A stretch of 64,000 nt of DNA, from the NCBI RefSeq assembly GCF_021155765.1, contig NC_060114.1:9233501-9297500 (forward strand), written 5' to 3'. Shown piece after piece: positions 36,089 through 46,365 of the stretch; the first letter of the stretch is position 1, and each line of letters starts with the position of its first letter. The stretch is from Diprion similis (lineage: Eukaryota > Arthropoda > Insecta > Hymenoptera > Diprionidae). The translations under genes and the position numbers were made by a program. The notes under the pieces are model-generated. The model did not search any database. It was not told the origin of the DNA and was given only the letters and a program-made list of their open reading frames with translations.

Positions 36089-39000
36089 ATGGCGGCAGAC
36101 CTCGAGCAGTTCCAACAGCTTTTAAACACACTCCTAAGCACCGACAACGATGTCCGGACGCAAGCCGAGGTACGTAACGGCGTTCCTTATTTCCCCCTTG
36201 CGAAGGCGACGTCCCGGTTTGACTGGGACACGTCGTTGCTTTTGAAATACAAGCGATTCAACGCGGCTGCACGCCCGTCGGCAACGTGTTTGTCACGAGA
36301 GAGAAGCCAACATGCGGTCGCTTCGCGAGTCGCCGTCGCCCTTTTTTGACCCCAACGCTACCGCTTCAGCCGCCTACCGTAACACCCTCGCCGCGTCTAC
36401 TTATATCAAACCACCCTTCGCGGCCTGACAGGTGTCCTGCATTTTACCGAAAGGTCAAAATGGTGGCGCGTGCTGCGCGGCCCGCCAAACCGCTTCTACC
36501 CACGACCATGGCCACGCCGCATGCCGTCCTCCATGCCGCCGCATCCCTCGAGCCCCGATTCCGATTTCCCAATAAGCACATCATCTGCGTCCGAGATTAC
36601 CGACGCGCAATTCATTGTCCGAGCCACGCGCTCCGAGCGATTTGGCACAGTCATGCACCCTGAGTTTATATATACGTATATGTCGCGAGATACTCGCACG
36701 CCTCGCGCATCCACCTCACTTCTCATCGCGATTCCCAAATTCGCCTTCTGTCCACATGATCGGCTCGTGTCCCTCGTCAATGACAGACTCACACGATCTT
36801 AGTGATACTGCCTATTGATATATGCTATATGTTGCGCGATGGCTTGACAAGAAACACGTACTTCCTATTTGTATGTACATACATACACAGGAGAGGCATG
36901 GATACGTGTCGGTCAGGAACCACATGTATGCACAATGATATGCGAGAGATAGAAGTGCCTTTTTTTATCCTGATTTTTCTTCTGAATTCATTTTAATCTT
37001 TGATTTTCAACTTGACGCGATGCATAGTTCAAAGAGAAATCATACAAGACATGATTTTGTAACGCAGCTCATTTTATGAGTAACTCTTGTAACTTGTACC
37101 TTTTAGGAAGCGTATAATAGCCTACCAGTGGAGAACAAGGTGACATTCCTGCTCGGCTCGATCTGCAATGCTACGCTCGCCGAGGAAATGCGTGCAATGG
37201 CGGCGGTCCTACTACGAAGATTGTTTTCTTCAGAGTTTATGGATTTTTATCCTAAAGTAAGTGAATTATAGCCTGGTTTCATTTATCAAAAATATTCAAC
37301 AAAGCAGGTTTACAAAATTGTGCCGTTCAGCATGAATACTCTATTGCCTCTGACCAACTTCGTCTTGTCAACTTGAAATTAGTTGTCTTATTTTTCCCAC
37401 ATTGACCATTTGACATTTGCCGAGAATAAGTTTGATAAAAATATGCATAGGCATAAGTGTTGCGTCTGCATATTCATTTTAGTTTGCCATGTGGAGTCAG
37501 CAGTCATTTTCGGATAATGAGTTTGACAGCGTTACACCCATGGCAGATGAACTTGCGAGTCCAGCCTTTCTCCCATCTGTCGTTTTGATTGCTGGGATAA
37601 CGAGGCCCTTGTAAGGCGTTTCTGAGAGTTGGCTGCGTATTTCTCATTGCGTAGTCATAGTTTCGAAACATACACCACCATATGAATAGTTCAAATAATT
37701 TTTGACTGCACATAATGTCGCTGTTACAACAGTTTTGAACAAATTCTTGTTCAGATTCCGCCAGAAGCTCAAGTTCAGCTGAAGGAGAGAATCTTACTTT
37801 CCGTTCAAACGGAACAAGCCGATACAATCAGACGCAAGGTATGCGAAGTTGCTGCCGAAGTTGCACGAAATCTTATCGATGACGATGGCAACAATCAGTG
37901 GCCAGAATTCCTTCAGTTCCTATTCCAGTGCGCCAATGGGCCAGTCCCTGCCCTCAAAGAGAGTGCTCTCCGCATGTTCACGTAAGATTCACGTAACATT
38001 CACGTAAGAAACAAGTGACTAATTTAAATCTACTATTTTTTTTTTCACGTAGATCTGTACCTGGTGTCTTTGGAAACCAGCAAGCCCATTATTTGGATCT
38101 AATAAAGCAGATGTTACAGCAGTCTGTGCTGGATGCAACGAATTACGAAGTGAGTCACATGTATGTAATGTATATATTGGGAGGAAGATACGTTAGTGGA
38201 TGTAAAGTTTTGTCCACTATTCACAATTTCTCCCCAAATTATATCTGCTTTCTGATGACTGTAACTTGTTGAGTGTTAAATTACAGACAGATACGGAGCA
38301 AATAAATGATCCATTTACAAGTACTGATTATTGACTAACGCTTTTCTTACTTTCATTCTATCTTCGTACATGAATATATAACCCGACACAAACTTTTTTA
38401 ACATTGCTTATTCTCTGTGGGGAAATATAGGTGAGATTTCAGGCAGTACGGGCAATCGGCGCCTTCATCATGCTGCATGAGAAGGAGACCAATATCCAGA
38501 AACATTTCTCGGAGCTGCTGCCAGCAGTGGTCCAGGTGATGGCGCAGTCAGTCGAGAAGCAAGATGATGAATTTTTGCTCAAGGTTCTTATCGACCTGGC
38601 AGAGTCGACGCCAAAGTTCCTGCGACCCCAGTTGGAAAACATTATGGAGATGTGCATGAAGATATTCTCTAACGAAGAGATGGGAGACTCCTGGCGACAG
38701 CTAGCACTTGAAGTCTTGGTCACACTGGCAGAAACAGCACCAGCCATGGTGCGCAAAGTTGGAGGTAAATATATCGCCGCTCTGGTGCCGCTCGTGCTCA
38801 AGATGATGACCGATCTCGAGGAAGATGAGGAGTGGAGCTTCTCTGATGAGATTATCGAAGAAGACAACGATAGCAATAACGTCGTTGCTGAGAGCGCCTT
38901 AGACAGACTGGCATGTGGCCTTGGCGGCAAGACGATGCTGCCACAAATTGTACAGAACATTCCAACGATGCTTAGCAACACAGACTGGAAATACAGGTGA

Positions 39001-42000
39001 GATTTTGACGATTGATTTATCTTTGCAACCGATGTACGCTTCATGTGGAGTCAGCAGCTATGTTCGATTAATGTGTATAGCAGCGTTACACCCATGATAG
39101 AGAAACCTAGGAGAACGTTATCTTGTCCAGGTTCGTCGTTTTGACGACACGGATATAGAGCTCCTCTTGGGAAGTTTCGATATGCAGACCATGATGTTTT
39201 CCATCATGGCCAGCACTTTGAAACAAACAAAACAACTTGTTTTTCTATCAAAGAGAAGAACATTAATTTTGCAAATAATCAAACCATGACAAATTTCTCA
39301 TTTGCAAATCGCTTAATATCGTCTTTCAGACACGCAGCTCTGATGGCCATATCGGCAGTCGGCGAAGGTTGCCATAAGCAGATGGAGGCCATACTACCTC
39401 AGATCATGGATGGAGTCATACAATATCTTCAGGACCCAGTAAGTAATAATCAGCAATACTTGGAATTGCAATCTCTTCTATCGGGTGAATGTGCAATTAA
39501 TTTTTTTCTCCGTTTCATTCTCAGCATCCACGCGTCCGTTACGCCGCTTGTAATGCTGTAGGACAAATGTCGACTGACTTCGCGCCGATTGTGGAAAAAA
39601 AGTTTCATGACAAAATAATACCTGGTCTACTAATGGTGCTAGATGACAATGAGAACCCTCGAGTGCAAGCACATGCCGGTGCAGCGCTAGTTAACTTCAG
39701 CGAAGACTGTCCAAAGAACATCATGACTCCTTACCTTGATGTCATCATGGCAAAGCTCGAATCTATACTTACGGCAAAGTTCCAAGAACTGGTCGAAAAA
39801 GGCACGAAGCTCGTTTTAGAACAGGTAAGAAAGAGATTCTAAACAATTTTTTTCAACTAGTTGATTGTCAGCAGAGAGCGAGGGCAAAAAATTACCTCTT
39901 CACAATCCACCGATGAGTTCGCTTCAGATTTGATCGGTCACTTATGAAGAGGATATCAATTCTTTTGGTTACTGTCAGCGGTTCGTTTTCATGTCTTAGA
40001 AATCTGCCGCCACGATCAAACGATACAACTGCTCCTTGTTTTCTTTCTGCTTTGTACAACTTGGTTCAACGTTGAGTTGATTATCCCTGATTCAAGATAC
40101 GATCTTTCCCGTTAGGTTGTGACTACGATCGCCTCGGTCGCCGACACGTGCGAGGAACAGTTTGTGGCCTACTACGACCGGCTGATGCCGTGCCTAAAGT
40201 ACATTATCCAGAATGCAAATCAACAAGAGCATAAAATGCTCAGGGGAAAGACCATTGAATGCGTCAGCTTGATCGGCCTGGCGGTCGGACCAGAGAAGGT
40301 AGTAATTTGTTTTTGTTTGTTTCGATAATGGAAATGCTTTGCTTGGATCACGATTAAAAAACTGAAATTCCCACCATCCAGTTTATCACCGACGCTAGCG
40401 AAGTGATGGACATGCTGCTAAAGACACATTCGGAAGGTGAACTTCCAGACGATGATCCTCAGACTAGCTACCTCATTTCCGCATGGGCTCGGATTTGTAA
40501 AATTCTTGGTAAGTTTCTTTATCACGTCTTGTTCACAGGCCCTAAAATTTTTCCCAAACCGTAAATTTTATCACTGGTAAAGTTTTTGAACTTCTGTCTC
40601 CTTTGCACCAGGCAAACAGTTCGAACAATATTTGCCGTTGGTGATGGGCCCAGTTCTCCGCACAGCAGCGATGAAGCCAGAGGTAGCCCTTCTGGACAAT
40701 GAAGACATGGAAGGTGTCGAGGGAGACTTGGACTGGCAATTTGTTTCCCTGGGGGAGCAGCAAAATTTCGGCATCAAGACAGCAGGTTTGGAGGACAAGG
40801 CCTCGGCTTGCGAAATGCTTGTTTGTTATGCCCGCGAATTGAAGGATGGGTTTGCCGATTACGCCGAAGAAGTCGTCAGACTGATGGTCCCCATGCTCAA
40901 ATTCTACTTCCACGACGGTGTCAGAACGGCAGCCGCAGAAAGCCTGCCGTGCTTGTTGGACTGCGCCAAAATCAAAGGTGTGTCCTCGCACTTCGGTCAA
41001 TTTCGTCTCGTTCAGCACTGAGGTTCGTTTTGACTCACTTCGCATCTTCTTGTTTCAGGACCTCAATACCTGGAAGGTATGTGGGCGTACATTTGCCCTG
41101 AGTTGCTAAAGGCCATAGACACGGAGCCCGAGTCTGAAGTTTTGTTAGAGTTGTTATTCTCCCTAGCAAAGTGTATAGAGACTCTGGGCGCCGGGTGTTT
41201 GGGTACGCAACAAATGGCCGAACTCCTCAGGATTCTTGACAAATTGTTGAACGAACACTTTGACAGAGCCGTTGCGAGGCTGGAAAAACGCAAAGACGAA
41301 GATTACGATGAGGTACGTTAACGAGAAGTCTTCATTTCGTTTTTATTTCTTGCACATTATTTATGGTATAAGTTTTTCTTTAAGAATTCACATCGATTCA
41401 AGGTACTGCATTAATAAATAAATATGTGAAGAGAAATTCGTTGATATTTCATAGATGGTAGAAGAGCAGCTGGCCGATGAGGACAACGAGGATATATACA
41501 CGCTGAGTAAAATCGCTGACATACTACACGCTCTCTTCACAACGCACAAGTCCGCGTTTTTCCCATACTTCGATCAGATTTGTGGTCACTTCGTGAACCT
41601 CCTGGCTCCCGAACGTTCATGGCCAGATCATCAGTGGGCCTTGTGCGTTTTCGACGATGTGATAGAGTTTGGTGGGTCAGACTGTGCCAAGTATCAAGAG
41701 TACTTTTTGCGGCCGATGATACAATACGTCTCCGACAAGTCCGCGGAGGTGAGACAGGCAGCCGCCTATGGTTGCGGTGTGCTCGGACAGTACGGTGGTG
41801 CGGCTTTTGCCCAAGCCTGCGCCGAGGCCTTGCCGAGGTTGGTGGAGGTCATCAACGACCCAGAGTCCAGATCGCCGGAGAATGTTAATCCCACGGAAAA
41901 CGCGATTTCGGCAGTTACGAAGATACTGAAATACAATAACAAGGCGATCAACGTCGACGACATGCTACCCCATTGGTAAGTTTTCTAAACGGGTTTCTCG

Positions 42001-42460
42001 GGTTTCGCGATGCCTTAAATCGTTCGTTACATTTCTGTCATTATTAGGTTGTCGTGGCTGCCGGTCGTGGAAGACGAGGATGAGGCACCGCATGTGTACG
42101 GCTACCTCTGCGACCTGATAGAAAGCAATCATCCCGTGGTTCTGGGACTGAACAACGCAAATTTACCCCGACTAATCAGCTTCTTCGCCGAGGCGCTTTT
42201 TAAGGACGCGGTGCCGGCCGAAAATCCCGTAATGGCCAGGATTCTCAGTATCGTCAGACAGATCCAGGTGCGCAAATATTCGTCGATATTTCTTTGTCAA
42301 TGTAATATTTGTCAGGTGGTAGTTAGATAGTAAACCCTGTATTCACGTATTGTATTTTTTTCAGAACAACGAGACGATGTTCCAGGCCTGCATAAGCGCC
42401 CTGACGACGGACCAGCAGCAGGCTCTTCATGAGGCACTCAGCGGCCAGCCGGCCAACTAG
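36089..42460 (+). CDS. Karybeta3: Importin-5 (karyopherin beta-3)
   Basis: Nuclear import receptor of the importin-beta family that carries ribosomal proteins and histones through the pore under Ran control. Fourteen exons: 36089-36169, 37107-37256, 37755-37981, 38053-38149, 38431-38996, 39330-39438, 39525-39824, 40116-40298, 40382-40508, 40612-40977, 41059-41312, 41455-41975, 42048-42267 and 42365-42460. They give 1098 aa, the usual length (about 1097). HEAT repeats run throughout. Diagnostic blocks are [33 protein letters not shown], the acidic loop [14 protein letters not shown], and [19 protein letters not shown]. The C-terminus ends [11 protein letters not shown]. Three introns carry candidate H/ACA snoRNAs. 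An AATAAA at 43071-43076 is a likely poly(A) site. Confidence 0.96.
36170..37106. other. Importin-5 intron 1
   Basis: A 937-bp first intron, GC/CpG-rich in its first half. The open frames there are composition-driven. No RNA structure was recognised. Confidence 0.6.
37483..37677 (+). ncRNA. Candidate H/ACA snoRNA 1 in importin-5 intron 2
   Basis: In intron 37257-37754, ending 77 nt before the acceptor. Hairpin 1: outer stem TTTGCCATG (37483-37491) / CATGGCAGA (37539-37547), pocket strands TGGAGTCAGCA and AGCGTTACACC, inner stem GTCA (37503-37506) / TGAC (37525-37528). An H-box-like AGATGA is at 37545-37550, 16 nt below the pocket top. A middle hairpin carries GTCGTTTTGA. The last hairpin has lower stem GTTTC / GAAAC, upper stem GGCTGCG (37631-37637) / CGTAGTC (37650-37656), and ACA at 37672-37674, 15 nt from the pocket top. 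A close relative lies in intron 38997-39329. The first H-box A may pair in the stem, and the third hairpin is unusual. The target is unknown. Confidence 0.65.
39038..39232 (+). ncRNA. Candidate H/ACA snoRNA 2 in importin-5 intron, paralogue of the first
   Basis: In intron 38997-39329. It has the same architecture as the element at 37483-37677 and keeps its pocket strands (GTGGAGTCAGCA and AGCGTTACACCCATG). The inner stem is different but paired: GCTAT (39057-39061) / ATAGC (39077-39081). An H-box-like AGAGAA is at 39099-39104. The middle hairpin is GTCGT-TTTG-ACGAC (39135-39148). The last hairpin has lower stem GTTTC (39174-39178) / GAAAC (39220-39224) and a perfect 8-bp upper stem CCATGATG / CATCATGG. 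ACA is at 39227-39229. The pocket-to-box distances are 17 nt, one over the usual range. Compensatory stem changes between the two copies are the strongest evidence for a folded RNA. Confidence 0.65.
39889..40030 (+). ncRNA. H/ACA box snoRNA in importin-5 intron 39825-40115
   Basis: A textbook two-hairpin H/ACA RNA of about 142 nt. Hairpin 1: CCTCTTCA (39895-39902) pairs with TGAAGAGG (39945-39952). The pocket is CAATCCA / TCACTTA and the inner stem CCGAT / ATCGG (39933-39937). The H box ATATCA (39953-39958) starts 15 nt below the pocket top. Hairpin 2: TTTGGTT (39964-39970) pairs with GATCAAA (40014-40020) and the inner stem is GCGG / CCGC (40007-40010). The ACA at 40025-40027 is 14 nt below the pocket top and 3 nt from the proposed end. 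Both pockets obey the 14-16 nt rule of pseudouridylation guides. It ends 85 nt before the splice acceptor. It is unrelated in sequence to the other two candidates. The target was not identified. Confidence 0.82.
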
Positions 42461-45400
42461 CCCCACTCCCCGTCCTCTACTTCCTCCTCCATGTTTCGCA
42501 CCGCCCGAAGACTCCGTTCGACGAATGGAAGTCCTAGTTCGTAAGCGCTCTATGCAGTAAACGGCAGAGACTTTAGGTAGATAGATTTTACTTTATCTCG
42601 ATACCGAAACGCGTTTACCCCGGGTTATGAACCATTGTCGCAACCCAGAGGCAAACGCATCGGTCGTTTGTTGTTACACACATCATTGGATGACAAATAT
42701 TTTGATGCCATACGAATTTCCCCGTTGATTTATTGTTGTTACTCTCATCTCACACATAACGTTATTCTGTCTCTTTGCGTTTTTACAAATTTTTACCCCC
42801 TCTTAAACGATTGTGCGATGTCGAAACGCGGCTGTGGAAAACTTAAGCGCCGAAACGCGGTCTTGTAGAAAAACTACTATCGTGATCACGTCGAAAATAA
42901 TACCCAGTCGCATCCGGTGAAGACGGTCGTCTTTCGACGACGCAAGGGTAAAATAAACGAGCGTTGACGATCGAGGAGAGCCTGTTAGACTGGAGGCCAC
43001 CGTCGCGGCAAGCATAGGGTGGCGGCACGAGATTGTGATTTAGGTATTTTATATTATTAAATTTAGGAACAATAAATGTTATTTAATGAGATAATGTCGG
43101 TAATATTGCAGTGGTGAGATAAAAGCTAGACGGGCTTACGATGCTGATGTTATTTAAATGAAACAGCAAGCGCGCGCTGAATTGGGAGCATTTGTCTGAC
43201 TTACTTTACTACGTATGTCGTGCCGGATGTAGATACATATTTTAACCCTAGATCCGAAGCTCCCTATAGTTTTTCTCTCTCACTCTCCTTTTCTCCACTC
43301 CGTCAAGACAGATAAGATCTTTGGAGTGAATTCTGTCGGAGGCCGCGGTGATTTCGGCACCACGAGAGAATTCATGTATGTTTACACATATGCGAAAGTA
43401 GAGGGTGGGCGATGTGTTACGGGCTGTCAGCATACTTCGTTTTAACTTAATTTGAGAAAAATATCTAATAAGAATTGAAAGAAGCTTTAGAATAGCAATT
43501 CCAACGCGTAGCTTTTTTATAACTAATTTTATACGTGGTTATAACTTTATTTTATCCTGGAAAAAAAAAAATAAAGAGAAAAAGAAAATCACTATTTCCC
43601 TAATCATGACTAATTGCGTAGCTAACGATACGTGCATTCGGAAGATGCGCGTGTCGCACAATTTTCGTGCAATTGCCAGAGATCGCCCGATCGTTTTTTC
43701 GATGAATCAGAACGAGAATCCCACCAACTTCCCTATTTAAATCCATTTAAATCCACGAAGGCAATGACAATCGCCATAAAATACAGCGGTACGCATCGCG
43801 AGTACGTACATTCGTGTCGAATAAGTATAAATTTTACATTTCACCACGCGCAGCATCCCTTATTGTTAATCATGTCCAACCTGTCTAATAAATCCCTGGG
43901 TAAAATCAGGCTAAAATTGAATATGCGCGGGGCGAGCGGCTCTCGTTAAGTTTGAATGATATGAGCAATGAAATTTTATTCAAACTGATATGTTGAGTAA
44001 AAGAGACGCACAGCTTGAATGTCGACATTGCTCTATCGATTGCGGCACGGAGGTGAAAGACTTTGGAAACGATAAGCGTCTATAAGATACAACAATGTGA
44101 CATACGTGCGATACGAGCATACAGATTTGTTTTAATTCATTTAATTGGCTATCACGTGTACATGTATACTATTGTAGGTCTTGATGAACAATTTGAGGCA
44201 AGAAAATGAAAAACGGCGAAAAGAAAAAAAATAGAGAGAATAGAAAATCGACTGTGAGAATTAAGTGTTTGACTAACTACACCCCGTTCTCGTTGCTATT
44301 TATTTAAACTTATTTACTACACTTATTATTATTATTATTATTATTATTATCTACCATAAATCGTAGTTATTATTACACCGTTAGAATTAATGAGTCCATA
44401 CTCGAAAAAAATTCACTACCGACCGCAGGCGTAGTAAATTGATTCCGACGGAGGTTTTTTTTTTCCCCAAACGATCGAAGGTATGGAATAATACCGGAAA
44501 ATCGTCTGTACTTCTTTTGCTCCTGTGTCGTTTTTACTATTATTATTAAAAAAAATTCTACCTTTATTAAGATTCTTCTGTACATATTGAAGGAATGTAC
44601 ATAAATGTTAAGGAACACGTTGAGTGACCAAATGCAATAGGGCGTATTGCAGGTGTTTGGGATCGATCGTGTTTTGCCCTGCAGATTTTAGACAACTAGT
44701 TGAGTCTTCGAAATATTGTACTGCTCAGGCAACAATGCCGATTTCTTGTTAGATTTGGACAAATATCTTCTATACACAACGTGTAATTAAAGTTGAAACC
44801 GATCGTTTACGTGCGATATACATCGTAAATAATGAGAGACAGAGAAAGAAAAAAAATGAGGTATTAAAAAACCATGATACCGATGGAAAATTATAAATAT
44901 AATTATTATATAAGAGATTATTTTATAGTTATTATTCACTGAAATAAATCTCAGCTTTATAAATCCATTGTTCTCATTGACACGAATATACTTTTGTCTA
45001 ACTATATTGTAATTAGGTATTATTCGCATTTTCTTGCGCTGTTGAAATCGTATAACGGCTCGAGAGTTTTGTGTAGGGAGTTAACGCCACAGGAATATTC
45101 AGAGCTTCAAGCATGTAATGATTCAAGTTCTATGACTGTACATTCAATATTATTATTTACTGCATTCTTGTACCATCGAGGTTCCACTACGTTTTTGTTG
45201 ATCGAGGTGCGATTAGATTACCTTTATCTTACGGAGTAAATACACCATCGCTGCTGTGTTAATAATTCAACGATAAGTGATTCTAAGGGCCTCTAGACTT
45301 TACGTGTTGGTAAAGCCCAAGAAGTTCTGACTTATCAAACTTATCCTCAGACGCGTAGCTATTTTCCATTTCATCAAATATAATCCGCCGATGTACACAG

Positions 45401-46365
45401 ACGAATCGTTGATATCTTGTCACTCGTCAACCAGTTGAAATTCTCGGCCGTCTTTCTCCCTATTCACAAATTCTATTTGTAGCTCCGTAGTTGAATGCTC
45501 GTTAAGTATTACTCCACTGTAATAATCCTCGTATAATACTGTCTGATATTGTAAACAGTAACAATAACAGCTTTGATAAATATCGAGATTATAATATTGT
45601 TTGTCCAGCAGCTTCTTCGCAGGCTGGATTCACATATGGTATTTGGCTTAGGTGGAATAATAAAATCCTCCGATTAAGCAGACGCGCAAAAGCTTCCAGG
45701 CATGTTGCAATAAAAGTAGAACGACGTCTGGTCCACGGTTGTCGATGACGGGCGCGGTGGTTGGATCGCACCGTGTCTCGTCGCTACCGGAAGTTCTTAA
45801 TTCGAGCTAATCATTGCGAAGACAGTGCAGGCTGCAGTGTGCAAAGTACGTCATGATTTCAGTCTAAACTTTCAAGAAGAGTTTCGACAAACCCACAAAG
45901 TGCAAATATGAGGATAATCTACGTTCACGAAGAACAGGGTGGTAAGCGAGTGAAGAATTCAGAAGCCGCGTCTAGCGCTCGCAAGCCCCCAAGTGCCATG
46001 GTGTCAGTTTGGACAACACACTTGGAATACGCGATGACAGTTTTTTGATAACAGCCAAGTATGGCAGTGTATAACGTCCGACTGTTCCCCTACTCCGCCA
46101 CCGAGTACTGCATGTACATACATCCATTGTAGATACGTTGATACATACGCAAAGCGAATACTGGTCATTTACGCATCCGTATACCTGTGTGCGCATACGA
46201 CGAAGCAGTTTAATATAAGCTTGAACGGGAAGGGTTTTTATACCATTCAATCAAGTGGTGCCGATCCGACGTTTGTATAATTTGTAGCACAGAAGTGAAA
46301 GAGGTATATTCTCAATTTGCCGCGAGTGGTTTTTTGACTATTGTTTATGCATATAGATAATTACG
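42461..46365. other. Importin-5 3' UTR and intergenic DNA before the ZIP gene
   Basis: 3.9 kb. The importin-5 UTR probably ends after AATAAA at 43071-43076. The remainder is AT-rich, with an ATT microsatellite at about 44323-44350 and poly-A/T tracts. A GC-richer stretch near 45700-46000 may hold upstream, non-coding exons or the promoter of the ZIP gene. No coding exon was recognised. Confidence 0.55.
43071..43076 (+). terminator. Probable poly(A) signal of importin-5
   Basis: AATAAA followed by TGTTATTTAATG, about 610 nt after the stop codon. Confidence 0.45.

Noticed and set aside
38177-38320. Fourth possible H/ACA RNA in importin-5 intron 38150-38430
   Set aside because: Hairpin 1 is plausible (TAGTGGA/TCCACTA, AAATTA hinge about 16 nt below), but no second hairpin meets the ACA spacing rule, and a C/D reading has imperfect boxes and no terminal stem.
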